Assembly: GCA_029961685.1 (NCBI GenBank)
Contig: JARWKL010000001.1
Coordinates: forward strand, 26,858,295 to 26,922,294
DNA length: 64,000 nucleotides
Direction: 5' to 3'
Source of the DNA: Aristolochia californica
Taxonomy: Eukaryota; Streptophyta; Magnoliopsida; Piperales; Aristolochiaceae
In this document: one piece after another, positions 49,701-62,478 of the stretch
Layout of the letters: each line of letters starts with the position of its first letter
How positions within the stretch are numbered: position 1 is the first letter of the stretch
Translations under genes and position numbers: made by a program
The notes under the pieces: model-generated
The model's database searches: none
Seen by the model: only the letters and a program-made list of their open reading frames with translations
What the model was told of the DNA's origin: nothing

Positions 49701-50371
49701 GCACAAATGTAGAGAGAGATAATTCCAAAGAGTTTCTAAAATTTTTAGGGATTGGAGGCTGTTCTTAGTTTTATATATCAGGTTTTGCAATCGTCGGGAA
49801 AAAGGGGGAGGCAAGGATTTTTAACTGAGTCCTGACTCCAAATCCATAGGTCAATTATTAGGGTAATATAGCCCGTTAGACATGATAAATCACTTGACAA
49901 TCAGCCATGATCGTTGGGTCAGCTTTTTGTAGATGGGCAAAATAATGGCTTGTTTGACTCGGGTAATATCCCACCGCACGTTTAGTTGAGAATTTAATGG
50001 GAGTTTGTTATTCTCTTCAAAAGCTTTGGATCCATAGGTGATTTGCTTATGTAACATGTTTAAAACATGCAAATCCTTATTTTATGCATGTGTGGAGGAA
50101 ATCTCTTTCTTATAAAATTCCAAGCTGTTAGGGTTGAACTAGTGGAATTTCTCAAACTTGGACAACAAAACTTTTGTGTCCATTTGTGGTGTGTGAATAA
50201 ATTTTCTTTACTTACATTTTTTATTGTTTTAAATTTTTTCCGAACATGAACTCTTAAATTTTCATTTTGTTGTGATCTATTTGCCTTTTTGGTTTACAGG
50301 ATGAAGGGAGAACGAAAACTCAATGTTTCGATTTATGAAAAAAGTGTACATCTATAATGAAAATGCACAGT
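49701..50371 (+). repeat. Satellite monomer 75 (A/a/1)
   Basis: 671 bp. Leader gtcctgactccaaatcc. The core ttatgtaacatg and ccttattttatgc resembles monomer 87. Confidence 0.9.
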
Positions 50372-51044
50372 CCACAAATGTAGAGCGAGATAATTCCATA
50401 GAGTTTCCATAATTTTTAGGGATTGTAAGCTCTTCTTAGTTTTTATATATCAGGTTTTGCTATCGTCGGGAAAAAGGGGGAGGCAAGGATTTTTAACTGA
50501 GTCTTGACTCCCAATCCATAACTCATTTATTTGGGTAATATAGCCCGTTATGCATGATAAATCACTTTACAATCATCCATGATCGTTGGGTCAGCTTTTT
50601 GTAGATGGGCAAAATATTGGCCTTTTTGACTCTGGTAAATATCCCATCGCACGTTCAGTTGAGAATTTAATGAGCGTTTGTTATTCTCTTCAGAAGCTAT
50701 GGATCCATAGGTGATTTGCTTCTTTAACATGTTTAAAACATGCAAATCATTTTTTTAAGCATGTGTGGAGAAAATCTCTTTCTTATAAAATTGCAAGCTG
50801 TTAGGGATGAACTAGTGGAATTTCCCAAACTTTGGCAACAAAACTTTTGTGTTCATTTGTGGTGTGTGAATAAATTTTCTTTACATACATTTGTTATTAT
50901 TTTAAATTTTTTCCGTACATGAACTCCAAAATTTTCATTTTGTTGTGATCTATTTGCCTTTTTGGTTTACGGGATGAAGGGAGAGTGAAAACTCAAAGTT
51001 TTGATTTATGAAAAAAGTGTACATCTAAAATGAAAATGCACAGT
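50372..51044 (+). repeat. Satellite monomer 76 (A/mixed/1)
   Basis: 673 bp. Mid block acatgaactcc combines a and b variants. Confidence 0.9.
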
Positions 51045-51717
51045 GCACAAATGTAGAGCGAGATAATTCCAAAGAGTTTCTGTAATTTTTAGGGATTGTA
51101 AGCTCTTCTTAGTTTTTATGGATCAGGTTTTACAATCGTCGGGAAAAAGGGGGAGGCAGGGATTTTTAACTAAGTCTTGACTCCCAATCCATAAGTAATT
51201 TCTTAGGGTATTATAGCCCGTTACGCATGATAAATCAGTTTACAATCATCCATGGTCGTATGGTGAGCTTTTTGTAGATGGGCAAAATAATGGCTTGTTT
51301 GACTCGGGTAAATATCCCACCACACGGTCAGTTGAGAATTTAATGTGCATTTGTTATTCTCTTCAAAAGCTTTGGATCCATAGGTGATTTGCATCTTTAA
51401 CATGTTTAAAACATGCATATCCATTTTTAAAGCATGTGTGGAGGAAATCTCTTTCCTATAAAATTCAAAGCAGTAGGGGTTGAACTAGTGGAATTTCCCA
51501 AACATGGACAACAAAACTTTTGTGTACATTTGTGGTGTGTGAATAAATTTTCTTTACTTACATTTGTTATTGTTTTAAAATTTTTCCGTACTTGAACTCC
51601 AAAATTTTCTTTTTGTTGTGATTTATTTGCCTTTTTGGTTTACGGGATGAAAGGAGAGCGAAAACTCAAAGTTTTGTTTTAAGAAAAAACAGTACATGTA
51701 GAATGGAAATGCACGAT
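51045..51717 (+). repeat. Satellite monomer 77 (B/b/2)
   Basis: 673 bp. Core end gcagtagggg and tail cagtacatg, as in 71. Confidence 0.9.
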
Positions 51718-52387
51718 GCACATATGTAGAGAGAGATAATTCCAAAGAGTTTCTGTAATTTTTAGGGATTGGAAGCTCTTCTTAGTTTTATATATCAGGT
51801 TTTGCAATCGTCGGGAAAAGGGGGAGGCAAGCCTTTTTAACTGAGTCCTGACTCCAAATTCATAAGTCAATTATTAGGGAAATATAGCCCGTTAGACATG
51901 ATAAATCAATTCACAATCATCCATGATCGTTGGGTCAGCTTGTTTTAGATGGGCAAAATAATGGCTTGTTTGACTCGTAAATATCCCACCAAACGTTTAG
52001 TTGAGAATTTAATGGGCGTTTGTTATTCTCTTCAAAAGCAATGGATCCATAGGTGATTTTCATCTTTAACATGTTTAAAACATGCAAATCCGTTTTTTAA
52101 GCATGTGTGGAGGAAATCTCTTTCTGATAAAATTCCAAGCTGTTTGGGTTGAACTACTCGAATTTCCCTAACTTGGACAACAAAACTTTTGTGTTCATTT
52201 GTGGTGTGTGAATAAATTTTCTTTACTTACATTTTTTGTTGTTTTAAATTTTTTTCCGCACATGAACTCTAAAATTTTCATTTTGTTGTGATCTATTCGC
52301 CTTTTTGCTTTACGAGATGAAGGGAGAGAGAAAACTCAAAGTTTTGATTTATGAAAAAAGTGTACATCTAAAATGAAAATGCACAAT
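51718..52387 (+). repeat. Satellite monomer 78 (A/a/1)
   Basis: 670 bp. Leader gtcctgactccaaattc and gttagacatg. gactcgtaaatatcc lacks gg. Confidence 0.9.
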
Positions 52388-53060
52388 GCACAAATGTAGA
52401 GTGAGATAATTCTAAAGAGTTTCTGTAATTTTTAGGGATTGTAAGCTCTTCTTAGTTTTTATATATCAGGTTTTTCAATCGTCAGGAAAAAGGGGGAGGC
52501 ATGGATTTTTAATTGAGTCTTGACTCCCAATCGATAAGTCATTTCTTAGGGTAATATAGCCCGTTACGCATGATAAATCACTTTACAATCATCCATGATG
52601 GTTGGGTCAGCTTTTTGTAGATGGGTAAAATAATGGCTTGTTTGACTCGGATAAATATTCCACCGCACGTTCACTTGAGAATTTAATGAGCGTTTGTTAT
52701 TCCCTTCAAAAGCTTTGGATCCATAGGTGATTTGAATCTTTAACATGTTTAAAACATGCATATCCATTTTTAAAGCAAGTGTGGAGGAAATCTCTTTCCT
52801 TTAAAATTCCAAGTTGTTAGGGTTGAACTAGTGGAATTACCCAAACTTGGACAACAAAACTTTTGTGCTTGTTTGTGGTGTGTGAATAAATTTTCTTTAC
52901 TTAAATTTGTTATTATTTTAATTTTTTTTCGTACTTGAACTCCAAAATTTTCATTTTGTTGTGAACTATTTGCCTTTTTCGTTTACGGGATGAGCGGAGA
53001 GCGAAAACTCAAAGTTTTGTTTTAAGAAAAAAGAGTACATGTAGAATGCAAATCCACAAT
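52388..53060 (+). repeat. Satellite monomer 79 (B/b/2)
   Basis: 673 bp. Repeats monomer 73 at +4032 bp (aatattcc, ggaattaccc, gatgagcgg), with A-like gttgttaggg. Confidence 0.9.
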
Positions 53061-53735
53061 GCAAAAATGTAGAGAGAGATAATTCCAAAGAGTTTCTATA
53101 ATTTTTAGGGATTGTAAGTTCTTCTTAGTTTTTATATATCAGGTTTTGCAATCGTCGGGAAAAAGGGGGAGGCAGGGATTTTTAACTGAGTCTTGACTCC
53201 CAATCCACAAGTCATTTATTAGGGTTATATAGCCCGTTACGGATGATAAATCACTTTACAATCATCCATGATCGTTGGGTCAGCTTTTTTTAAATGGGCA
53301 AGATAATGGCTTGTTTGACTCGGGTAAATAACCCACCGCACGTTCACTTGAGAATTTAATGAGCTTTTGTTATTCTCTTCAAAAGCAATGGATCCAAAGG
53401 AGATTTGCATCTTTAACATGTTTAAAACATGCAAATCCATTTTTTAAGCATGTGTGGAGGAAATATCTTTCTTATAAAATTCCAAGCTGTTAGGGTTGAA
53501 CTAGTGGAATTTCCCAAACTTGGACAACAAAACTTTTGTGCTCGTTTGTGGTGTGCGAATAAATTTTCTTTACTTGCATTTGTTATTGTTTTAAATTTTT
53601 TTCCGTACATGAACTCTAAAATTTTCATTTTGTTGTGATCTATTTGCCTTTTTGGTTTCCGGGAAGAAGGGAGAGCGAAAAACTCAAAATTTTGATTTAT
53701 GAAAAAAGTGTCCTTCAAAAATGAAAATGCATAGT
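53061..53735 (+). repeat. Satellite monomer 80 (A/a/1)
   Basis: 675 bp. Repeats monomer 74 at +4034 bp (ttacggatg, gaaatatctttc, tgtgctcg, gggaagaaggg). Confidence 0.9.
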
Positions 53736-54409
53736 GCACAAATGTAGACCGAGATAACTCCAAAGAGTTTCTGTAATTTTTAGGGATTCTATGCTCTTCT
53801 TAGTTTTTATATATTAGGTTTTGTAATCGTCGGGAAAAAGGGGGAGGCAGGGATTTTTAACTGAGTCTTCACTCCCAATGCATCATTCATTTATTAGGGT
53901 AATATAGCCCGTTATGCATGATAAATCACTTTACAATCATCCATGATCGTTGGGTCAGCTTTTTGTAGATGGGCAAAATAATGGCTTGTTTAACTCGGGT
54001 AAATATCCCACCGCACGTTCACTTGAGAATTTAATGAGCTTTTGTTATTCTCTTCAAATGCTTTGGATCCATAGGTGATTTGCATCTTTAACATGTTTAA
54101 AACATGCAAATCTATTTTTTAAGCATGTGTGGAGGAAATCTCTTTCTTATAAAATTCCAAGCTGTTAGAGTTGAACTAGTGGAATTTCCCAAACTTGGAC
54201 AACATAACTTTTGTGTTCATTTTTGGTGTGTGAATAAATTTTCTTTACTTACATTTGTTATTGTTTTAAATTTTTTTCCGTACATACTCTCTAAAATTTT
54301 CATTTTGTTGTGATCTATTTGCCTTTTTGGTTTACGGGATGACGGGACAACGAAAACTCAAAGTTTTGTTTTAAGAAAAAACCGTACATCTAAAATGGAA
54401 ATACACAGT
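53736..54409 (+). repeat. Satellite monomer 81 (A/a/2')
   Basis: 674 bp. Tail ttaagaaaaaaccgtac and gatgacggg recall monomers 41, 45 and 54. Mid reads acatactctct. Confidence 0.9.
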
Positions 54410-55082
54410 GCACAAATATAGAGCGAGATAATTCCAAAGAGTTTCAGTAATTTTTAGGGATTGTAAGCTCTTCTTAGTTTTTATATATCAGGTTTTGCAA
54501 TCGTCAGGAAAAAGGGGGAGGCTGGGATTTTTAACTGAGTCTTGACTCCCAATCCATAAGTCATTTATTAGGGTAATATAGCCGCTTACGGATGATAAAT
54601 CACTTTACAATCATCCATGATCATTAGTCAGCTTTTTGTAGATGGGCAAAATAATGGCTTGTTTGACTCGGGTAAATATCCCACCGCACGTTCAGTTGAG
54701 AATTTAATGAGCGTTTGTTATTCTCATCAAAAGCTATGGATTCATAGGTGATTTGCATCTTTAACATGTTTAAAACATGCAAATCCATTTTTTAAGCATG
54801 TGTGGAGGAAATCTCTTTCTTATAAAATTCAAAGCTGTTAGGGTTGAACTAGTGGAATTTCCGAAACTTTGACAACAAAACTTTTGTGTTCATTTGTTGT
54901 GTGTGAATAAATTTTCTTTACTTACTTTTGTTATTGTTTTAAATTTTTTTCCATACATGAACTCCTAAATTTTCTTTTTGTTGTGATCTATTTGCCTTTT
55001 TGGTTTACTGGATGAAGGGAGAGCGAAAACTCAAAGTTTTGATTTATGAAAAAAGTGTACATGTAGAATGAAAATGCACTGT
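54410..55082 (+). repeat. Satellite monomer 82 (A/a/1')
   Basis: 673 bp. Has atcattagtcagc and gtacatgtagaatg, in the lineage of 37, 46 and 55 and following a 2' tail as those in 46 and 55 do. Confidence 0.85.
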
Positions 55083-55755
55083 GCACAAATGTAGAGTGAG
55101 ATAATTCCAAAGAGTTTCTGTAATTTTTAGGGATTGTAAACTCTTCTTAGTTTTTATATATTAGGTTTTGCAATCGTCGGGAAAAGGGGGACATAGGGAT
55201 TTTTAACTGAGTCTTGACTCCCAATCCATAAGTCATTTCTTATGGTAATATAGCCCGTTATGCATGATAAATCACTTTACAATCATCCATGATCGTTGGG
55301 TCAGCTTTTGGTAGAGGGGCAAAATAATGGCTTGTTTGACTCGGGTAAATATCCCACAGCACGTTCAGTTGAGAATTTAATGAGCGTTTGTTATTCTCCT
55401 CAAAAGCTATGGATCCACAGGTGATTTGTATCTTTAACATGTTTAAAACATGCAAATCCATTTTTTAAGCATGTGTGGAGGAAATCTCTTCCGTATAAAA
55501 TTCCAAGCTGTTAGGGTTTAACTAGTGGAATTTCCCAAACTTCGACAACAAAACTTTTGTGTTCATTTGTGGTGTGTGAATAAATTTTTTTTACTTACAT
55601 TTATTATTGTTTTAATTTTTTTTCCGTGCATGAACTCTTAAATTTTCATTTCGTTGTGATCTATTTGCCTTTTTGGTTTATGGGATGAAGGAAGAGCGAA
55701 AACTCAATGTTTTGATTTATGAAAAAAGTATACATCTAAAATGAAAATGCACAGT
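55083..55755 (+). repeat. Satellite monomer 83 (A/a/1)
   Basis: 673 bp. The G-rich tract is altered to aaaagggggacatagg; core reads cttccgtataaa. Confidence 0.9.
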
Positions 55756-56428
55756 GCACAAATGTGGAGCGAGATAATTCCAAAGAGTTTCTGTAATTTT
55801 GAGGGATTTTAAGCTCTTCTTAGTTTTTATATATCAGTTTTTGCAATCGTCGGGAAAAAGCGGGAGGCAGGGATTTTTAACTGAGTCTTGACTCCCAATC
55901 CATAAGTCATTTATTAGGGTAATATAGCCCGTTACACATGATAAATCACTTTACAATCGTCCATGATCGTTGGGTCAGCTTTTTGTAGATGGGCAAAATA
56001 ATGGCTTGTTTGACTCGGGTAAATATCCCATCGCACGTTCACTTGAGAATTTAATAAACGTTTGTTATTCTCTTCAAAATCTTTGGATCCATAGGTGATT
56101 TGCATCTTTAACATGTTTAAAACATGCATGTCCATTTTTAAAGCATGTGTGGAGGAAATCTCTTTCCTATAAAATTCCAAGCTGTTGGGGTTGAACTAGT
56201 GGAATTTCCCAAACTTGGACAACAAAACCTTTGTGTTCATTTGTGGTGTGTGAATAAATTTTCTTTACTTACATTTTTTACTGTTCTAAATTTTTTCCGT
56301 ACTTGAACTCCTAAATTTTCTTTTTGTTGTGATCTATTTGCCTTTTTGGTTTACGGGATGAAGGGAGCGCAAAAACACAAAGTTTTGTTTTAAGAAAAAA
56401 GAGTACATGTGGAATTGAAATGCACAAT
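55756..56428 (+). repeat. Satellite monomer 84 (B/b/2)
   Basis: 673 bp. Has ttaataaacg and caaaatctttgg, variants partly shared with monomer 85. Confidence 0.9.
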
Positions 56429-57099
56429 GCACAAATGTAGAGCGAGATAATTCCAAAGAGTTTCTGTATTTTTTAGGGATTGTAAGCTCTTCTTAGTTTT
56501 TATATATCAGGTTTTGCAATCGTCGGTAAAGAGGGGGAGGCAGGGATTTTTAACAGAGTCTTGACTCCCAATCCATAAGTCATTTCTTAGGGTAATATAG
56601 CCCGTTACGGATGATAAATTACTTCCCAATCATCCATGATCGTTGGGTCAGCTTTTTGTAGATGGCAAAATAATGGCTTGTGTGACTCGGGTAAATATCC
56701 CACCGCACGTTCAGTTGAGAATTTAATAAGCGTTTTTTATTCTCTTCAAAATCTTTGGATCCATAGGTGATTTGCATCTTTAACATGTTTAGAACTTGCA
56801 TATATATTTTTAAAGCAAGTGTGGAGGAAATCTCTTTCCTATAAAATTGCAAGTTGTTGGGGTCAACTAGTGGAATTTCCCAAACATAGACAACAAAACT
56901 TTTGTGTTCATTTGTGGTGTGTGAATAAATTTTATTTACTTACATTTGTTATTGTTTTAAATTTTTTCCGTACTTGAACTCCAAAATTTTCATTTTGTTG
57001 TGATCTATTTGCCTTTTTGGTTTACGGGATGAAGGGAGAGTGAAAACGCAAAGTTTAGTTTTAAGAAAAAAGAGTACATCTAAAATGGAAATGCACAGT
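56429..57099 (+). repeat. Satellite monomer 85 (B/b/2')
   Basis: 671 bp. The cluster is heavily mutated (gtttagaacttgcatatata). Tail is gagtacatctaaaatgg. Confidence 0.9.
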
Positions 57100-57769
57100 G
57101 CACAAATGTAGAGCGAGATAATTCCAAAGAGTTGTTGTAATTTTTAGGCATTGTAAGCTCTTCTTAGTTTTTATATATCACGTTTTGCAATCGTCGGGAA
57201 AAAGGGGGAGACAGGGATTTTTAACTGAGTCTTGACTCCCAATCGTTAAGTCATTTAATAGGGTAATATAGCCTGTTACGCATGATAAATCACTTTACAA
57301 TCATCCATGACCGTTGGGTCAGCTTTTTGTAGATGGGCAAAATAATGGCTTGTTTCACTCGGGTTAATATCCCACCGTAGGTTCACTTGAGAATTTAATG
57401 AGCGTTTATTATTCTCTTCAAAAGCTTTGGATCCATAGGTGATTTGCATCTTTAACATGTTTAAGACATGCATATCAGTTTTTGAAGCATGCGTGGAGGA
57501 AATCTCTTCCCTTTAAAATTCCAAGCTGTTATGGTTCAACTAGTGGAATTTCCCAAATTTGGACAACAAAACTTGTGTGTTCATTTGTGGTGTGTGAATA
57601 AAATTTCTTTACTTACATTAGTTATTGTTTTAAATTATTTCCGCACTTGAACTCCAAAATTTTCATTTTGTTGTGATCTATTTGCCTTTTTGGTTGACCC
57701 GATCAAGGGAGAGCGAAAACTCAAAGTTTTGTTTTAAGAAATAGTACATGTAGAATGGAAATGCACAAT
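57100..57769 (+). repeat. Satellite monomer 86 (B/b/2)
   Basis: 670 bp. Leader cccaatcgttaagtc and atttaatagggtaatat is repeated exactly in monomer 87. Tail shortened by 3 bp (aagaaatagtac). Confidence 0.9.
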
Positions 57770-58443
57770 GCAAAAATGTAGAGCGAGATAATTCCAAAGA
57801 GTTTCTTAAATTTTTAGGTATTGTAAGATCTTCTTAGTTTTTATATATCAGGTTTTGCAATCGTCGGGAAAGAGGGGTATGCAGGGATTTTTAACTGAGT
57901 CTTGACTCCCAATCGTTAAGTCATTTAATAGGGTAATATAGCCTGTTACGCATGAGAAATCACTTTAGAATCATCCATGATCGTTCGGTCAGCTTTTTGT
58001 AGATGGGCAAAATAATGGCTTGTTTGACTCGGGTAAATATTCCACCGCACAGTCACTTGAGAATTTAATGAGTGTTTGTTATTCTCTTCAAAAGCTTTGG
58101 ATCCATAGGTGATTTGCATATGTAACATGTTTAAAACATGCAAATCCTTTTTTTATGCATGAGTGGAGGAAATCTCTTTCTTATAAAATTCCAAGCTGTT
58201 AGGGTTGAACTAGTGGAATTTCCCAAACTTGGACAACAAAACTTTTGTGTTCATTTGTGGTGTGTGAATAAATTTTCTTTACTTACATTTGTTATTTTTT
58301 AAAAAATTTTTCCATACATGAACTCTAAAATTTTCATTTTGCTGTGATCTATTTGCCTTTTTGGTTTACGGGATGATGGCAGAGTGAAAACTCAAAGTTT
58401 TGATTTATGAAAAAATTGTATATCTAAAAAGGAAATGCGCAGT
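57770..58443 (+). repeat. Satellite monomer 87 (A/a/1), apparent mosaic
   Basis: 674 bp. Left part matches monomer 86 (cccaatcgttaagtc, gcctgttacgc). Core matches monomer 75 (atatgtaacatg, tttatgcatg), 12 copies away. Confidence 0.85.
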
Positions 58444-59116
58444 GCACAAATGTAAAGCGAGATAAGTCTAAAGAGTTTCTGTAATTTTTAGGGATTGTAA
58501 GCTCTTCTTAGTTTTTATATATCAGGTTTTGCAATCGTCGGGAAAAAGGGGGAGGCAGGGATTTTTAACTGAGTCTTGACTCCCAATCCATAAGTCATTT
58601 ATTAGGGTAATATACCCCGTTACACATGTTAAATCACTTTACAATCATCCATGATCATTGGGTCAGCTTTTTGTAGATGGGCAAAATAATGGCTTGTTTG
58701 ACTCGGGTAAATATCCCACCGCACGTTCACTTGAGAATTTAATGAGCGTTTGTTATTCTCTTCAAAAGCTATGGATCCATAGATGATTGGCATCTTTAAC
58801 ATGTTTAAAACATGCAAATTCATTTTTTAAGAATGTGTGGAGGAAATCTCTTTCTTATAAAATTCCAACCTGTTAGGGTTGAACTAGTGGAATTTCCCAA
58901 ACTTGGACAACAAAACTTTTGAGTTCATTTGTGGTGTGTGAATAAATTTTCTTTACTTACATTTGTTATTGTTTTAAATTTTTTCCGTATTTGAACTCCA
59001 AAATTTTCATTTTGTTGTGATCTATTTGCCTTTTTGTTTTACGGGATGATGGTGGAGCGAAAACTCAAAGTTTTGATTTATGAAAAAAGTCTATATCTAA
59101 AATGGAAATGCGCAGT
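58444..59116 (+). repeat. Satellite monomer 88 (A/b/1)
   Basis: 673 bp. Has aacctgttaggg, ttttgagttc, gatgatggtgg and aagtctatatc, all shared with monomer 89 or its close variants. Confidence 0.9.
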
Positions 59117-59788
59117 GCACAAATGTAGAGCGAGATAATTGCAAAGAGTTTCTATAATTTTTAGGGATTGTAAGCTCTTCATAGTTTTTATATATCAGAT
59201 TTTGCAATCGTCGGGAAAAATGGGAGCCAGGGATTTTTAACTGAGTCTTGACTCCCAATCCATAAGTCATTTATTAGGGTAATATAGCCCGTTACGCATG
59301 ATAAATCACTCTACAATCATCCATAATTGTTGGGTCAACTTTTTGTTGATGGGCAAAATAAAGGCTTGTTTGACTTGAGTAAATATCCCACCGCACCTTC
59401 ACTTTAGAATCTAATGAGCGTTTGTTATTCTCTTCAAAAGCAATGGATCCATAGGTGATTTACATCTTTAACATGTTTAAAACATGCAAATCCATTTTCA
59501 AAGCATGTGTGGAGGAAATCTCTTTCTGATAAAATTCCAACCTGTTAGGGTTGAACTAGTGGAATTTCCCAAACTTGGACAACAAAACTTTTGAGTTAAT
59601 TTTTGGAGTGTGAATAAATTTTCTTTATTTACATTTGTTATTGTTTTAAATTTTTTCCGTACTTGAACTCCAAAATTTTCATTTTGTTGTGATCTATTTG
59701 CCTTTTTGGTTTACGGGATGATGGTTGAGCGAAATCTCAATGTTTTGATTTATGAAAAAAGTCTATATCTAAAATGGAAATGCGCAGT
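59117..59788 (+). repeat. Satellite monomer 89 (A/b/1)
   Basis: 672 bp. Near-duplicate of the right half of monomer 88, one period away. Leader aaaaatgggagccagg is shortened. Confidence 0.9.
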
Positions 59789-60461
59789 GCACAAATGTAG
59801 AGCGAGATAATTACAAATAATTTCTGTAATTTTTAGGGATTGTGAGCTCTTCTTAGTTTTTATAAATCAGGTTTTACAATCGTCGGGAAAAAAGGGGAGG
59901 CAGGGATTTTTAACTGAGTGTTACTCCCAATCCATAAGTTATTTATTAGGGTAATATAGCCCGTTACACATGATAAATCACTTTACAATCATCCATGATC
60001 GTTGGGTCAGCTTTTTGTAGATGGGCAAAATAATGGTATGTTTGACTCGGGTAAATATCCCATCGCACGTTCACTTGAGAATAGAATTAGCGCCTGTTAT
60101 TCTCTTCAAAAGCTATGGATCCATAGGTGATTTGAATCTTTAACATGTTTAAATCATGCAAATCCATTTTGTAAGCATGTGTGGAGGAAATCTCTTTCTT
60201 ATAAAATTCCAAGCTGTTAGGGTTGAACTAGTGGAATTTCCCAAACTTGGACAACAAAACTTTTGTTTTCATTTGTGGTGTGTGAATAAATTTTCTTTAC
60301 TTACATTTTTTATTGTTTTAATTTTTTTTTCGTACATGAACTCTAAAATTTTCATTTTGTTGTCATCTATTTGCCTTTTTGGTTTACGGGATGAAGGGAG
60401 AGCGAAAACTCAATGTTTTGCTTTATGAAAAAAGTGTACATCGAAAATGAAAATGCGCAGT
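59789..60461 (+). repeat. Satellite monomer 90 (A/a/1)
   Basis: 673 bp. Private forms aatagaattagcgcctg and gctttatg. Confidence 0.9.
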
Positions 60462-61134
60462 GCACAAATGTAGAGCGAGATAATTCCAAAGTGTTTCTGT
60501 AATTTTTAGGGATTGTAAGCTCTTCTTAGTTTTTATATATCAGGTTTTGCAATCGGCGGGAAAAACGAGGAGGCAGGGATTTTTAACTGAGTCTTGTCTC
60601 CCAATCCATAAGTCGTTTATTAGGGTAATAAAGCCCGTTACGCATGATAAATCACTTTACAATCATCCATGATTGTTGGGCCAGCTTTTTGTAGATGGGC
60701 AAAATAATGGCTTGTTTGACTCGGGTAAATATCCCACCGCACGTTCACTTGAGAATTTAATGAGCATTTTTTATTCTCTTCAAAAGTTTTGGATCCATAG
60801 GTGATTTGCATCTTTTACATGTTTAAAACATGCAAATCCATTTTTTAAGCATGTGTGGAGGTAATCTCTTTTTTATAAAATTCCAACCTGTTAGGGTTGA
60901 ACTAGTGGAATTTCCCAAACTTGGAAACCAAAACTTTTGTGTTCATTTGTGGTGTGTGAATAAATTTTCTTTACTTACATTTGTTATTGTTTTAAATTTT
61001 TTCCGTACTTGAACTTCAAAATTTTCATTTTGTTGTGATCTATTTGCCTTTTTGGTTTGCGGGATGAAGGGAGAGCGAAAACTCATAGTTTTGATTTATG
61101 AAAAAAGTGTACATCTAAAATGGAAATGCGCAGT
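60462..61134 (+). repeat. Satellite monomer 91 (A/b/1)
   Basis: 673 bp. Has aacctgttaggg like 88 and 89; the G-rich tract reads aaaaacgaggaggcagg. Confidence 0.9.
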
Positions 61135-61804
61135 GCACAAATGTAGAGCGAGATAATTCCAAAGAGTTTCTATAATTTTTAGGGATTGTAAGCTCTTCTT
61201 AGTTTTTATATATCAGGTTTATCTTCGTCAGGAAAAAGGGGGAGGCAGGGATTTTTAACTGAGTCTCTACTCCCAATCCATAAGTCATTTATTAGGGTCA
61301 TATAGCCCGTTACACATGATAAATCACTTTACAATCATCCATGATCGTTGGGTAATCTTTTTGTAGATGGGCAAAATAATGGCTTGTCTGACTCGGGTAA
61401 ATATCCCACCGCACGTTCACTTGAGAATTTAATGAGCGTTTGTTATGCTCTTCAAAAGCTTTGGATCCATAGATGATTTGCATCTTTAACATGTTTAAAA
61501 CATGCAAATCCATTTTTTAAGCATGTGTGGAGGAAATCTCTTTCTTATAAAATTCCAAGCTGTTAGGGTTGAACTAGTGGAATTTTCCAAACTCTGACCA
61601 CAAAACTTTTGTGTTAATTTGTGGTGTGTGAATAAAATTTCTTTACTTACATTTTTTATTTTTTTCAATTTTTTTCGTACATGAACTCTAAAATTTTTAT
61701 TTTGTTGTAATCTATTTGCCTTTTTGGTTTGCAGGATGAAGGGAGAGCGAAAACTCAATGTTTTGATTTATGAAAAAAGTACATCTAAAATGAAAATGCA
61801 CAAT
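61135..61804 (+). repeat. Satellite monomer 92 (A/a/1)
   Basis: 670 bp. caggtttatcttcgtcagg shows loss in the tttgcaatcg motif; tail aaaaaagtacatc lacks tgt-like bases. Confidence 0.9.
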
Positions 61805-62478
61805 GCACAAATATAGAGCTAGATAATTCCAAAGAGTTTCTGTAATTTTTTAGGGATTGTAAGCTTTTCTTAGTTTTTATATATCAGGTTTTGCAATCGT
61901 TGGGAAAAAGGGGGAGGCAGGGATTTTTAACTGAGTCTTGACTCCCAATCCATAAGTCATTTCTTAGGGTAATATAGCCCGTTACACATGCTAAATCACT
62001 TTACAATCATCCACGATCGTTGGGTCAGCTTTTTGTAGATGGGCAAAATAATGGCTTGTTTCACTCGGGTAAATATCCCACCGCACGTTCACTTGAGAAT
62101 TTAATGAGCGTTTGTTATTCTCTTCAAAAGCATTGGATCCATAGGTGATTTGCATCTTTAACATGTTTAAAACATTCAAATCCATTTTTTAAGCATGTGT
62201 GGAGGAAATCTCTTTCTTATAAAATTCCAAGATGTTAGGGTTGAACTAGTGGAATTTCCCATACTTGGACAAAAAATCTTTTGTGTTCATTTGTGGTGTG
62301 TGAATAAATTTTCTTTACTTACATTTGTTATCGTTTTCAATTTTTTCCGTACTTGAACTCTAAAATTTTTATTTTGTTGTGATCCATTTGCCTTTTTGGT
62401 TTACAGGATGAAGGGAGAGCGAAAACTCAAAGTTTTGATTTATGAAAAAATTGTACATCTAAAATGGAAATCCACAGT
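61805..62478 (+). repeat. Satellite monomer 93 (A/b/1)
   Basis: 674 bp. Has aagatgttaggg, catacttggacaaaaaatc and ttatcgttttcaat, repeated in monomer 95. Confidence 0.9.

Larger units (their letters stand above)
45663..52387 (+). repeat. B-A dimer zone: 69-70, 71-72, 74-75 and 77-78
   Basis: Each pair is a copy with a cagtac-type 2 tail followed by an A copy whose leader reads tcctgactcc or a close variant and whose left part has ttagacatg. First members are B except 74, which is A. Single copies 73 and 76 separate the later dimers. Copies 64-65 show the same junction. Confidence 0.75.
48356..53735 (+). repeat. Higher-order repeat: monomers 73-74 recur as 79-80 (6-monomer, ~4.03 kb)
   Basis: The two pairs lie 4032 and 4034 bp apart and share gaaatatctttc, gggaagaaggg and the gcaaaaatg copy start after a B copy. 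Confidence 0.75.
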
